Positions 27,513 to 36,904 of a stretch of DNA of 64,000 bases are shown piece after piece; the first letter of the stretch is position 1, and each line of letters begins with the position of its first letter. Under the pieces are notes generated by a model. It was not told the DNA's origin. It did not search any database and saw only the letters and a list, made by a program, of their open reading frames with translations. A program made the translations under genes and the position numbers. Origin of the DNA: Enterococcus saccharolyticus subsp. saccharolyticus (GTDB lineage Bacteria; Bacillota; Bacilli; Lactobacillales; Enterococcaceae); assembly GCF_029023825.1 (NCBI RefSeq), contig NZ_CP118957.1:429501-493500 (forward strand), in the 5' to 3' direction.

Positions 27513-27814
27513 AGTGGAGATTTACATCTTCATTCTTTTTTTGTTCGGTTTTTAATGATTTTGATGTAGTTTTGAAATTGGAATGTTCGAATTTTATCTA
27601 TTTATAAGAATGATTCCATTTCTTTTGTTATTTTCTTTCGTTTTTTTGTAAAAAAAGTATTTACAACGAATAATTAAAGTGTATAATAAACGAGTGCTTA
27701 GATATTAATGTACGTGTTTGGTTGTTTAATTCTTTGTTTTCAACCTAAATACATTCGTTTTTATCTATAATGACGGAAAATTAAGATGATTTTATTCGGA
27801 GGGAATATAAAAAA
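27513..27814. other. leader and promoter region of the nucleoside-receptor gene
   Basis: No gene is seen. TTTACA (27660-27665) and TATAAT (27682-27687) with a 16-base spacer are a good promoter. The roughly 120-base leader contains an imperfect hairpin (GGTTG/CAACC core, 27719-27757) followed by CGTTTTTATC, which could act as a weak attenuator. The conserved core of purine riboswitches was looked for and not found. Confidence 0.55.
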
Positions 27815-28909
27815 ATGAAAAAAACAAAATTTATGAAATTGGCTTTAGCGACAGCAGGAATTGTTGCTGTATTAAGTGGTTGTGGCAATGGCGGAACAGC
27901 TAGCTCAGATTCAAGTAGCAGTTCTTCAAGTAAAGCAAGTTCCTCGGAAGTTTCATCCGTTGCGTTAATTACAGATGGTAATGGTGTAGATGACCGTTCA
28001 TTTAACCAATCAGCTTGGGAAGGTATGGTTGCTTGGGGTGAGGAAAATGGTGTGGAACAAGGAGCAAATGGGTACCAATATTTCCAATCATCAGGTGAAT
28101 CTGATTTTATTCCGAACATTGACCAAGCGTTAACAGCTGGTTATCAAACCATCTTTGGAATTGGTTTTAAATTACAAGCAGCAATTCAAGAACAAGCAAC
28201 AGCTAATCCAGATGTGAATTTTGTGATTGTCGATGAAGTTGTCGACGGATTGGATAATACTGTTTCAGCGACTTTCAAATCAAATGAATCTGCCTATTTA
28301 GCTGGTTTAGCAGCAGCTTATTCAACACAAACAAATACAGTTGGTTTCTTGGGTGGCATGCAAATTTCATTGATTGAAGCCTTTGAAGCTGGTTTCAAAC
28401 AAGGTGTTGAAGATGGTGCGAAGGCGTTAGGCAAAGACATTAAAGTGGTCAGCCAGTACGCAGGTGATTTCTCAGCACCAGATAAAGGACGTACAATTGC
28501 TTCAGCGATTTATGCCCAAGGCGCAGATATTATCTACGGTGCAGCTGGTGCAACTGGAAATGGCTTATTCCAAGAAGCAAAATCATTGAATGAAACACGC
28601 GATGATAAAGTTTGGGTAATCGGCGTTGACCGTGACCAATCGGAAGAAGGAGCCTACAAAAAAGATGGCAAAGAAGATAACTTCACATTAACTTCAACTT
28701 TAAAAGAAGTCGGCGAAGCAGTTAAAGACTTAGCAGAGAAATCAAATAACGGCGAATTTCCTGGTGGTGAACACATTGTTTATGGTTTAGAAGAAAATGG
28801 TGTGGGTCTAACAGATGGTCAACTTTCAGATGATGCTAAAGCAGCAGTCAAAGAAGCACGTGAAAAAATTATTGCAGGTGACATTGTTGTCAAAGATACG
28901 TTAAAATAG
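27815..28909 (+). CDS. BMP family nucleoside-binding lipoprotein (PnrA/TmpC-like)
   Basis: A 364-residue extracytoplasmic lipoprotein with lipobox LSGC and a Ser-rich linker after the Cys. The body matches the basic membrane protein/PnrA family, with SVALITDGNGVDDRSFNQSAWEG, a DYYQFFQ-like ligand segment and VIGVDRDQSEEGAY, the nucleoside-contact region. Family members capture purine nucleosides for an ABC importer. AGGGAA precedes the ATG. The ATPase and permeases are not adjacent. The next gene encodes a nucleoside hydrolase, so uptake and cleavage appear coupled. Confidence 0.92.
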   Translation: MKKTKFMKLALATAGIVAVLSGCGNGGTASSDSSSSSSSKASSSEVSSVALITDGNGVDDRSFNQSAWEGMVAWGEENGVEQGANGYQYFQSSGESDFIPNIDQALTAGYQTIFGIGFKLQAAIQEQATANPDVNFVIVDEVVDGLDNTVSATFKSNESAYLAGLAAAYSTQTNTVGFLGGMQISLIEAFEAGFKQGVEDGAKALGKDIKVVSQYAGDFSAPDKGRTIASAIYAQGADIIYGAAGATGNGLFQEAKSLNETRDDKVWVIGVDRDQSEEGAYKKDGKEDNFTLTSTLKEVGEAVKDLAEKSNNGEFPGGEHIVYGLEENGVGLTDGQLSDDAKAAVKEAREKIIAGDIVVKDTLK

Positions 28910-28919
28910 CATATAGGAT

Positions 28920-28960
28920 ACGACACAGATAATGGAACTTCATTTGTCTGTGTCGTCTTT
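28920..28960 (+). terminator. hairpin between receptor and hydrolase genes
   Basis: ACGACACAGA (28920-28929) pairs with TCTGTGTCGT (28947-28956), followed by a weak CTTTAA tract. It may give partial termination, letting the receptor be made in excess. Confidence 0.65.
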
Positions 28961-28977
28961 AATGAAAAGGAGAAATT

Positions 28978-29916
28978 ATGAGAAAAGTTTATTTGAACCA
29001 TGATGGTGGCGTTGATGATTTAGTGACATTATTTTTAATGTTACAAATGGAAGAAGTAGAAGTCGTTGGTGTAGGGGTTATTCCAGCTGATTGTTATTTA
29101 GAACCAGCTGTTTCTGCGAGTCGTAAAATTATTGATAAATTTGGGAACGGACAAAATATTTCGGTAGCAGCCTCAAATTCCCGTCCTAAAAATCCATTTC
29201 CAAAAGATTGGCGGATGCATGCCTTCACGGTGGATGCCTTGCCGATTTTAAATGAAAGTGGGAAATTGGAAACGGAATTAGCAGAAAGTTATGCGCATCA
29301 ACATTTAATTGAGACATTACATGCCCAAGAAGAGCCAATTGATTTGGTATTTGTTGGGCCATTAACCGATTTATCTCGTGCATTAGAAATTGATCCAAGC
29401 ATTCAAGAAAAAATTGGCAAACTCTATTGGATGGGTGGTACCTTCTTAGAAAAAGGGAATGTTGAAGAACCAGAACATGATGGAACAGCGGAATGGAATG
29501 CTTTTTGGGATCCTGAAGCAGTAGCGATTGTTTGGGATAGTTCGATTGAGATTGTCTTAGTTGCTTTAGAAAGCACAAATATGGTGCCACTAACGAACGA
29601 TATTCGTGACATGTGGGCAAGAAATCGTGCAGACGAAGGGATTGATTTCTTAGGACAAGCATATGCGATTGTTCCTCCATTGGTTCATTTCCAAACGAAT
29701 TCAACTTATTTCTTATGGGATGTGTTAACTGCGGCAACTTTTGGCAAAGAGGACATGGTCAAAAAAGAAATCGTTCCCTCAATTGTGATTGCTGATGGTG
29801 TCAGTCAAGGAAAAACCGAACGTCATGACAATGGACGTCCAGTAGAATTAGTTTATCATGTCGAACATGACACATTTTTTGATTATATTACCAATCTTGC
29901 ACGTCAAGAGAAATAA
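28978..29916 (+). CDS. inosine-uridine preferring nucleoside hydrolase
   Basis: A 312-residue cytosolic enzyme that splits nucleosides into base and ribose. The N-terminal DGGVDDLVTLFLML is the calcium-binding Asp cluster (family DTDxxxDD, here with Gly replacing one position: HDGGVDD). VFVGPLTDLSRALE and YWMGGTF are also characteristic, and the C-terminal VLTAATF...HDNGRP segment contributes Asp/His. AAGGAG is 7 bases from the ATG. It follows a nucleoside-binding lipoprotein and is followed by a terminator. Confidence 0.9.
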   Translation: MRKVYLNHDGGVDDLVTLFLMLQMEEVEVVGVGVIPADCYLEPAVSASRKIIDKFGNGQNISVAASNSRPKNPFPKDWRMHAFTVDALPILNESGKLETELAESYAHQHLIETLHAQEEPIDLVFVGPLTDLSRALEIDPSIQEKIGKLYWMGGTFLEKGNVEEPEHDGTAEWNAFWDPEAVAIVWDSSIEIVLVALESTNMVPLTNDIRDMWARNRADEGIDFLGQAYAIVPPLVHFQTNSTYFLWDVLTAATFGKEDMVKKEIVPSIVIADGVSQGKTERHDNGRPVELVYHVEHDTFFDYITNLARQEK

Positions 29917-29930
29917 ACGAATAAATTTAG

Positions 29931-29960
29931 AAAAGGACTAGATTTCTAGTCCTTTTCTAT
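29931..29960 (+). terminator. terminator after the nucleoside hydrolase gene
   Basis: AAAAGGACTAG (29931-29941) pairs perfectly with CTAGTCCTTTT (29946-29956). Confidence 0.85.
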
Positions 29961-30004
29961 TTAAAATGAAGGGGAAACGACTAACGAAGGAAGTAGGTAA
30001 AATC

Positions 30005-30880
30005 ATGTTATATGGATCAATTGAAGCAGGCGGTACAAAATTTGTCTGTGCAGTCGGTAATGAAGCATTAGAAATCGTGGAACGTGTGAGCTTTCCAACG
30101 ACTGTACCAGAAGAAACAATGGCATTAGTCATCGAATTTTTCAACAAGCACAAAGAAGAGTTAGTAGCAATCGGTGTAGGTTCGTTTGGCCCAATCGATA
30201 TTCATCAAGATTCTGAAACATACGGTTATATTACATCAACACCGAAATTAGCATGGCAAAACTATGATTTTGTAGGTACTTTAAAAGAATCATTCAATAT
30301 TCCTGTTGCTTGGACAACAGATGTCAATGCAGCGGCTTATGGTGAATATGTGTTTGGAAATGGTAAAGGGTTATCAAGTGTCGTGTATTATACTATTGGT
30401 ACGGGCGTTGGTGGAGGCGCTTTACAAGAAGGACGCTTTATCGAAGGCTTTAGTCATCCTGAAATGGGACATATGTTAGTAGTGCCACATCCAGATGATA
30501 CATTTGAAGGAAGCTGTCCTTTCCATGGCAACTGTTTAGAGGGGATGGCAGCCGGACCAGCTGTTGAAAAACGTAATGGTCGTAAAGGGCAAGATATTCC
30601 AGAAGACGATCCATTCTGGGAAATTGAAGCATATTATATTGCGCAATGTGCGTACAATACAACATTGATGCTGTCTCCAGATGTGATTATTTTTGGTGGT
30701 GGGGTCATGAAACAACGTCACATGGTTGAAAAAGTACACCAAGCATTTGCAAAATTATTAAATGGTTACGTGAGAACACCTGATTTAGACAAATACATTG
30801 TGACACCTGCTTTAGAAGATAATGCGGGAACACTAGGTTGTCTTGCTTTAGCAAGAAACGCTGAATTACACGGCCATTAA
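30005..30880 (+). CDS. scrK: ROK family fructokinase
   Basis: A 291-residue ATP-dependent kinase. It opens with YGSIEAGGTKFVCAVG, contains IGVGSFGPIDIH, TDVNAAAYGE, the ROK signature region YYTIGTGVGGGALQEG and a zinc site of the form HPEMGH...CPFHGNCLEG. This set fits ROK fructokinases (ScrK), which phosphorylate free fructose. Start chosen at the ATG at 30005 because homology begins at MLYGSIEAGG; a frame open further upstream overlaps a terminator. The sucrose operon at 39433-45687 would release fructose, making a functional link likely though they are 9 kb apart. Confidence 0.9.
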   Translation: MLYGSIEAGGTKFVCAVGNEALEIVERVSFPTTVPEETMALVIEFFNKHKEELVAIGVGSFGPIDIHQDSETYGYITSTPKLAWQNYDFVGTLKESFNIPVAWTTDVNAAAYGEYVFGNGKGLSSVVYYTIGTGVGGGALQEGRFIEGFSHPEMGHMLVVPHPDDTFEGSCPFHGNCLEGMAAGPAVEKRNGRKGQDIPEDDPFWEIEAYYIAQCAYNTTLMLSPDVIIFGGGVMKQRHMVEKVHQAFAKLLNGYVRTPDLDKYIVTPALEDNAGTLGCLALARNAELHGH

Positions 30881-30901
30881 TCGAATTTAAAGGGGACTAG
30901 C

Positions 30902-31762
30902 ATGAGTTTATATCTAGAAATTCCTGAACTAAATCAACAGTTTCCATATCGTTTTTTATTGAACGACGGCATGACGATTGTTTATCCTCATTGGCATAAA
31001 GAAATTGAATTAATTTATGCCAGTCGAGGAAAAGTCAATATTGGCATTGGTCAAACGGTGGTTGCTTTAGAAGAAGGAGAGATGATTTTCTTTGCTAGTG
31101 GAGAACCCCATTATTTTCTGGCGTCTCCTGATAGTGAGCGTTACGTGTATCAATTTGATTTGAAATTATTTGATGAATCAAGCTTGCGGAAAAATGAAGA
31201 GAATTTGATTACTTTATTTGAACAAGGCGAGCGTCATAGCCGCTATTGGCCTCCAGAATTTAGTGAGACAATCAAAAATCTACTAGTGGAATTGTACGAC
31301 TTAGAAATCACACAGCCGATGGGTGAAAATTATTTGATTCTTAGTTGTTTGTATCGCTTAATTGGTGAATTTTATCAATCACTGCCACGAAAAACGGAAC
31401 AAGTAAAAGTCACACCGACTGCAGTCCATCGAAAAGAAACGTTAGAACGGTTAAATCAAGTCTTTGATTACATCGAAACACGTTATCAAGAAGCGATTAC
31501 TGTGGATGAAGTGGCTAAATTTGTTGGGTTTAGTCCGTATTATTTTACTCGCTTTTTCAAAAAAAATACGGGACAAACATTCATTCAATTTTTGACGGAA
31601 TATCGCGTCAATCAAGCGAAGTTCATTTTGTCTAATGAAAAATTGCCAATGGCAGAAGTTGCGGAACAAGCTGGTTTTTCGAGTGTCAAAACCTTTCATC
31701 ATGTCTTTAAAGAAGCTGTGGGACAATCACCGTTGCAATATCAAAAGAAGATGACGGAATAA
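30902..31762 (+). CDS. AraC family transcriptional regulator (cupin type)
   Basis: A 286-residue regulator. The N-terminal cupin-like domain has IVYPHWHKEIELIYASRGKVNIGIG, a metal or sugar pocket pattern. The C-terminal AraC domain has two helix-turn-helix units: VDEVAKFVGFSPYYFTRFFK (about residues 200-220) and MAEVAEQAGFSSVKTFHHVF. AAGGGGAC precedes the ATG, 21 bases after the fructokinase, so the two may be cotranscribed. It probably responds to a sugar, but the target is not evident. Confidence 0.87.
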   Translation: MSLYLEIPELNQQFPYRFLLNDGMTIVYPHWHKEIELIYASRGKVNIGIGQTVVALEEGEMIFFASGEPHYFLASPDSERYVYQFDLKLFDESSLRKNEENLITLFEQGERHSRYWPPEFSETIKNLLVELYDLEITQPMGENYLILSCLYRLIGEFYQSLPRKTEQVKVTPTAVHRKETLERLNQVFDYIETRYQEAITVDEVAKFVGFSPYYFTRFFKKNTGQTFIQFLTEYRVNQAKFILSNEKLPMAEVAEQAGFSSVKTFHHVFKEAVGQSPLQYQKKMTE

Positions 31763-31803
31763 AAGAGTGGCAGATTTGTAATAGAATCTGCCACTCTTTT
31801 TAT
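31761..31803. terminator. bidirectional terminator between AraC and YesM-like genes
   Basis: A 16-bp perfect stem (31761-31776 with 31785-31800) with an 8-base loop, A run before and T run after, between converging genes. Confidence 0.88.
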
Positions 31804-33485
31804 TTTGTGTATTTTGGTAATGTAATGCGGACGGTGGTTCCAATATTTAAGGTGGAGTCATAAACAATAGCATCTTGAATACCATAATATAAAGAAATTC
31901 GTTGTTTAACATTTTGAATACCATAATGTTTTCCTTGATGTGTTAGAATATTTTCTAATTGGTTAGCTGTCATTCCTCGTCCGTTGTCACTAATTTCAAA
32001 TTGTAAATAATTGTCTAATAATTTTCCACGAATGGTTAGCTTGCCGCGACGTTGATCTTCAATGTGATCGATTCCGTGGAAAATGGCATTTTCTACAAAT
32101 GGTTGAATTAATAACGTGATAATCTCGTATTGTTTGATTTCTTCATCAACATCAATGTCTAAATCAAAGGAGTAGTTATGCATTTTTAATTGGATTTTGG
32201 CATAGGTAATGGTAAGCTCAAGTTCTTTGGCAATTGACAGTCGACTTTTGCCATTATTTAGACTCAAACGATAAAATTGAGAAAGTAATTGAGCCATTTC
32301 ACTAATTTCTTGATTACCTGTTAGTAGAGCTTTGTTATTGATTAAAGATAATGAATTGTAGAAAAAATGTGGATTGATTTGTGCTTGTAAGGCACGCAAT
32401 TCATGTTTTTGTTGTTTAATTTCAGATTTATAGACTTTGTTGATAAGCTCTTGAATTTGATGAATCATTTGATAAAAACTTTGATAAAGTTTACCAATTT
32501 CATCGTTTGACTGATATGTTGGTTTTAAATTTAATGTGTTCTCAGGCGAATCGTTCATTTGATCAGCCAATTTTTGGATAGGAGCAACTACTGTCTTGGA
32601 TAGTCCAATAATGGATAAACTCAACATTAGAATGGCAAATAAAAAGATGAAACCAGCAGCAGAAACGAGTAAAAATATACCATTATAAACAGAATACATT
32701 GGGCGTGAAAAAGTAATCTCCCAAGAATTTTTTAATTGTTTTTTATTTTGAATCTGCGATTGGTTGAATCTTTGGAATATTCGTGAAAGAACACCTAATT
32801 GTTCTGGTCGTTCATTTGAAAATTGAAATAAGTTTTTTTGTTCGGCATCTGTAATAGTTAGTTGATAAGGTTCATTCGAGATATTTTCTAGATTATCAAA
32901 AATCGCTTCTGGAGATAATTGAAATACAATAATATTGGTATCTTTATTTTTAGCAGAAAATAATTGGCTATACAAATAAATTTGATTGTTATCTGTATCT
33001 ACAAAATATGAAATATTTGTTGTATTGTTCAATTTAAAATGTGAAGTGATATCTCCTGGTATTATTTTTTTTACATACTTTCCATGATCATACAAATTAA
33101 TAGACGTATACAAAGTAATATTCGCAATCGTTTCTTGTTGGGAATAGATACTTTGAAATAAAGGAACAATCGTATTGGTATATAAGTCGTATTGTTCGAA
33201 ATTACTTGGATTTTCAATGGCTAATTCATCGACTAAAAATTGAGAGCTAGTCAAAAAAGAAATTGCTTCTTCATAAGTTGTTAAACGCAAGTTAATTTGC
33301 TGATACGTAGAAGTAAGGTTATCTTGGTTATTTGATTTTTCACGTTCTACGATAAAATGTTGAATAATTCCAATACTAAAAAAAGTAAGTAAAAGTAATG
33401 GAAAAAGACTTGCTACAAAGGAAATGACAATGATTTTTCGTTGGAAAGATAGATTTTGAAAGACACTTCTTATTTTATTTTTCAT
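31800..33485 (-). CDS. sensor histidine kinase, YesM family
   Basis: A 561-residue membrane kinase. A first membrane helix (residues about 17-40, IIVISFVASLFPLLLLTFFS) precedes an extracytoplasmic sensor domain of about 230 residues, a second membrane helix (about 270-300), a HAMP linker and the YesM-type kinase. The phospho-accepting His is in QAQINPHFFYNSLSLI, and the ATP-binding parts are LLIQPFVENAIFHGI and ISDNGRGM. It overlaps the response regulator by 11 bases. The pair is divergent from an oligosaccharide ABC operon, the usual arrangement for YesMN-type sugar sensors. Confidence 0.93.
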   Translation of the reverse strand: MKNKIRSVFQNLSFQRKIIVISFVASLFPLLLLTFFSIGIIQHFIVEREKSNNQDNLTSTYQQINLRLTTYEEAISFLTSSQFLVDELAIENPSNFEQYDLYTNTIVPLFQSIYSQQETIANITLYTSINLYDHGKYVKKIIPGDITSHFKLNNTTNISYFVDTDNNQIYLYSQLFSAKNKDTNIIVFQLSPEAIFDNLENISNEPYQLTITDAEQKNLFQFSNERPEQLGVLSRIFQRFNQSQIQNKKQLKNSWEITFSRPMYSVYNGIFLLVSAAGFIFLFAILMLSLSIIGLSKTVVAPIQKLADQMNDSPENTLNLKPTYQSNDEIGKLYQSFYQMIHQIQELINKVYKSEIKQQKHELRALQAQINPHFFYNSLSLINNKALLTGNQEISEMAQLLSQFYRLSLNNGKSRLSIAKELELTITYAKIQLKMHNYSFDLDIDVDEEIKQYEIITLLIQPFVENAIFHGIDHIEDQRRGKLTIRGKLLDNYLQFEISDNGRGMTANQLENILTHQGKHYGIQNVKQRISLYYGIQDAIVYDSTLNIGTTVRITLPKYTK

Positions 33486-34971
33486 TTGGAATCTGTCCTT
33501 TTACTTTGCGAAAGCTTTCAGGTGTGACACCTGTATACTTTTGAAAACTTTTTATAAAATATGAATAACTATTAAACCCTACTAATTGGCTAATTTCTCG
33601 TACACGATGGTGTGAGTGAATCAATAATTCTTTGGCTTTTTCCATACGTATCTCGTTAAGGTACTTTGTAATTCCTATTTGTTCTTCTCGTTTGAATAAA
33701 TCGCTTAAATATTTTGGGGCGAGATGAACGTTATTTGCTAGAATTTCTAAGTTTAATTCTTCTTGATAATGATTCCACATATAGTTTTTTGTTTCTCGAA
33801 CATACTCATTTGTTGTAGTATGTAAATCATTGAAGCGCTGTTCTACGAGTTTTAATAATTTTACGAATGCTTTTGGTATTTGAATAAAAGATGTGGCATC
33901 TAAAATTTTTTCTAAATCAGATCGTACTTCTTTGGGATTAATTTCAACTGTTTCAACGATTGTACGATAAGTAGTCGCAAAGAAAAATTTAACAATACTA
34001 GGTGTTTCACTTGCAGCTTGTTCATATTGAGAAAATAACGAAGATAGTCGTTTTTGAAGCAACTCAAAATTTTGTTGTTGAATCGCTTCTTTTATTTTGT
34101 TTAAAATTTTTTCTTCTAGGGCAATGTTTTTTGTAGGCAATTTTGTAGCTAAGACGATATTCTTTTCTTTTTTATAAAATTTTTGTGTTATTTGCTCATT
34201 GTGTTGTTCGTAAATAGTATAAATTTCTAAAGGATTTTGGAGACGTTGGGATACTTCAATTGTCACTTCAATACCTAAATGTTCTTGAAGTTGTTGAAGG
34301 AGTTCACGTTTTTTCAAAATTGCTTCATGAACTGTTACGGTTGAGAGTAAGTAGACAAATCGTGTGAGACTGGTTCGAACAATTATGGTATTTTCTTTAT
34401 AAAATTGAAGAAAATTTTCTAATTTAGCCGCTTCATCATGATTACTGTCAATCGTCAAGAAATAGGTCACTGTTTTGAGTAATGAAAAAGCCATGGTTTG
34501 TTCTTTTGGAGCTAATTGTTCAAAAGAAACACCGCTAAATAATTTTATTAATAAATCTTGTTGACCGATACGTTGCTGCTGTTGTTGTTCTATTTGTGTT
34601 TTTTGAATAGCTTTCATTAATTTATCAAGCTGTAAATAAAATTCTTCTGGATTAATTGGTTTTAGCAAATAATTAACCGCTTGCAAATCAAACGCTTTTT
34701 TAGCATAAGTAAAATCATCATAGCCACTAATAAACAGTATGGGTAGTTGTTGGTGTTGGATTCTCAGTGTTTCAGCAAGTTCAATCCCTGTTGAAAAAGG
34801 CATTTGAACATCCGTAATTAATAAATCAATAGGGTGTTTAGAAAAAATATCTAATGCTTCTTTTCCATTGATTGCTTCGTAGACTATCCATTTTTCAGAA
34901 TGCTTCTCTAAAAGAAAGCATAGAAGTTCGCGTTGATCAAAATGATCATCAGCGATTAATACATGATACAT
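33475..34971 (-). CDS. response regulator with AraC output domain, YesN family
   Basis: A 498-residue regulator. The N-terminal receiver has the acidic pair ADDH, phospho-acceptor Asp54 in LLITDVQMP and the Lys in YLLKPINPEE. A long middle region (about 135-390) of YesN type has no clear domain. The C-terminal AraC domain carries LEILANNVHLAPKYLSDLFK and VREISQLVGFNSYSYFIKSF. AGGAGG precedes the ATG. It likely activates the divergent ABC operon starting at 35168. Confidence 0.93.
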   Translation of the reverse strand: MYHVLIADDHFDQRELLCFLLEKHSEKWIVYEAINGKEALDIFSKHPIDLLITDVQMPFSTGIELAETLRIQHQQLPILFISGYDDFTYAKKAFDLQAVNYLLKPINPEEFYLQLDKLMKAIQKTQIEQQQQQRIGQQDLLIKLFSGVSFEQLAPKEQTMAFSLLKTVTYFLTIDSNHDEAAKLENFLQFYKENTIIVRTSLTRFVYLLSTVTVHEAILKKRELLQQLQEHLGIEVTIEVSQRLQNPLEIYTIYEQHNEQITQKFYKKEKNIVLATKLPTKNIALEEKILNKIKEAIQQQNFELLQKRLSSLFSQYEQAASETPSIVKFFFATTYRTIVETVEINPKEVRSDLEKILDATSFIQIPKAFVKLLKLVEQRFNDLHTTTNEYVRETKNYMWNHYQEELNLEILANNVHLAPKYLSDLFKREEQIGITKYLNEIRMEKAKELLIHSHHRVREISQLVGFNSYSYFIKSFQKYTGVTPESFRKVKGQIPNEK

Positions 34972-35057
34972 AGTAGAACCTCCTAAAAAACTAATTGCAC
35001 AATAAAAGTATAGTCTGAATTATGTGTTCCTACAAATAGGAATAGTATTTATTTTTT

Positions 35058-35070
35058 TGAAAGCGCTTTA
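35058..35070. promoter_or_regulatory. catabolite-responsive element (cre)
   Basis: TGAAAGCGCTTTA matches the CcpA cre consensus TGNAANCGNTNNCA except the final C. A second weaker match, TGAAAACGATTGCT, occurs at 35118-35131. Both are in the divergent region between the YesN-like and lipoprotein genes, so glucose repression of the uptake operon is expected. Confidence 0.7.
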
Positions 35071-35167
35071 TGTTATGGAATTTGTTTTATAAAAATGGAA
35101 AATGTTCTATTTAAGTAATGAAAACGATTGCTTATACTTGTATTATCAAATAACGGAGGAATACAAA

Positions 35168-36838
35168 ATGAAAAGTTGGAAAAAAACAGCAATGTTAGCC
35201 ATTTTACCATTCGTTTTAACAGGATGTGGAGACAAAGAGAGTACAGAGGAAGCACCAACGAATGCTGATGGTGATGTTATCATGACGATTGGTCAACAAA
35301 CTGCACCTAATTCAAAACTTCCTAAAGGTGATTCATATAGCGATAATGCTTATCGTAGAATTATCAAAGAAAAGTTAGGGATTGAGTTGAAAAGCGCATT
35401 TGAAGCAAATGGGGAGGATTATGATCGTCAAGTGTCATTAGCTATTGCCTCAGGAGAAATCCCTGATATGATGGTCGTTTCTAGAGATGATTTGGAAGAA
35501 TTAGTTGATAATGATCTTGTAGCTGATTTGACAGATGTCTATGATGAGTATGCTAGTGATCGAGTAAAAGACATTTACGATTCATATGATGGGTTTACAT
35601 TAGATATGGCAACGATTGATGATCGATTAATGGCTATCCCAGGAACAACAAACGATTTTGGTCCTAATATGGTGTGGATTCGCCAAGATTGGTTAGATAA
35701 ATTAAATATCAAACTCGATGAAGATGGGAATAATGCGATTAGTTTGGAAGAATTAGAATCAACTGCCAAACAATTTAAAGAAAAAGACCCTGGTGAGACA
35801 GGAAAGTCAACTGGATTAGCTTTAGCGAACTGGTTGTCCTCTCAAGATCATGGCGGTTCAGGATATACTGCAACAGCTATTATGAATTCCTTTGGCGCAT
35901 ACCCTAAAGTTTACTTAAAAGATGATAAAGGAAAGGTTTATTATGGTTCAAATACCGAAGAGATGAAAGAATCGTTAGTTTATTTAAATAGATTATTCGA
36001 AGATGGTCTATTAGACCCACAATTTGGTACACGTACGTATGACGATATTAATGCAATGATGGTCAATGGTGAATTGGGTATAGTACCTGGTCCATGGCAT
36101 ATTCCAGATTGGGGATTAGTTCAAGCTAGAGCGACAAATTCTAATGCAGCATTTGTGCCATATGCGCTTGAAGATAATAGTGGTAATGGAAAAATCAATG
36201 AAAGTGAAAAGTCAGCAACAGGTGGATTTATTGTTGTCAGAAAAGGCTTTGAGAAACCAGAAGCATTAATTGAAATTATTAACTTGTTATTTGATGATAT
36301 CGCAACATCAAAGGATATGGAAAATGACTATCCAGAATTATATGAATACGCACAGTTAGCAGTAGACGGTTCTGTTAAACCAGTGAATATTGAGCTGTTT
36401 CCGAACCTAAGTGAGATTGATGATGCGGTGGAAGCAACTAATGCTGCAGAAGGTAAAACAAATATTGAGGATATCACTAAATTTATTGTACAAAATAACG
36501 CGCGTAAAATTAAAGCTTATTTAGATAATCCAGAAGAAGCAAGTCCTAGTGATTGGGCATTATATGCTTCTCGAGTATTAGCTGTAAATAATGTTATGAA
36601 TGGTACGCGTGAAAAGAACTTATTAAATGATGTTCATCCAATTGTCATTAATCAAACGTTGTCTTCTATGGAAAGAAATGGTGCTCAAATTTCTAAGTTG
36701 GAAGAAGAAATGTTTATTAAATTTGTGACTGGTGAAGAATCGCTGGATAATTTTGATAAATATGTTAAAACGTGGAACACACAAGGTGGAGAAATAATTG
36801 TTAATGAGATTCAGCAATTAGAAGATGAGAAAGAGTAA
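35168..36838 (+). CDS. oligosaccharide-binding lipoprotein (LplA/YtcQ-like)
   Basis: A 556-residue extracytoplasmic solute-binding lipoprotein with lipobox LTGC at residues 15-18. It is of the large type (about 550 residues) paired with LplB/LplC permeases and YesMN regulators, whose ligands are oligosaccharides from polysaccharide breakdown. An EF-hand-like loop DEDGNNAISLEELES (about residues 179-193) is visible. Start at 35168 is fixed by GGAGG 8 bases upstream. It leads a four-gene operon; a hairpin after it may keep its transcript more abundant. Confidence 0.92.
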   Translation: MKSWKKTAMLAILPFVLTGCGDKESTEEAPTNADGDVIMTIGQQTAPNSKLPKGDSYSDNAYRRIIKEKLGIELKSAFEANGEDYDRQVSLAIASGEIPDMMVVSRDDLEELVDNDLVADLTDVYDEYASDRVKDIYDSYDGFTLDMATIDDRLMAIPGTTNDFGPNMVWIRQDWLDKLNIKLDEDGNNAISLEELESTAKQFKEKDPGETGKSTGLALANWLSSQDHGGSGYTATAIMNSFGAYPKVYLKDDKGKVYYGSNTEEMKESLVYLNRLFEDGLLDPQFGTRTYDDINAMMVNGELGIVPGPWHIPDWGLVQARATNSNAAFVPYALEDNSGNGKINESEKSATGGFIVVRKGFEKPEALIEIINLLFDDIATSKDMENDYPELYEYAQLAVDGSVKPVNIELFPNLSEIDDAVEATNAAEGKTNIEDITKFIVQNNARKIKAYLDNPEEASPSDWALYASRVLAVNNVMNGTREKNLLNDVHPIVINQTLSSMERNGAQISKLEEEMFIKFVTGEESLDNFDKYVKTWNTQGGEIIVNEIQQLEDEKE

Positions 36839-36846
36839 CTAACTGA

Positions 36847-36890
36847 AGAGATGGAGCGTCTGAGAAAGAACAGAAGCTCCATTTCTGTTT
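36847..36890 (+). terminator. intra-operon hairpin after the lipoprotein gene
   Basis: AGATGGAGC pairs with GCTCCATTTCT (one mismatch) and is followed by GTTT. Likely a partial terminator or RNA-stability element between binding protein and permeases. Confidence 0.55.
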
Positions 36891-36904
36891 AAGGAGGAAC
36901 GTAC

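Noticed and set aside
27540-27814. Purine riboswitch before the nucleoside-receptor gene
   Set aside because: The conserved core bases of purine riboswitches are not present; only a weak hairpin is visible.
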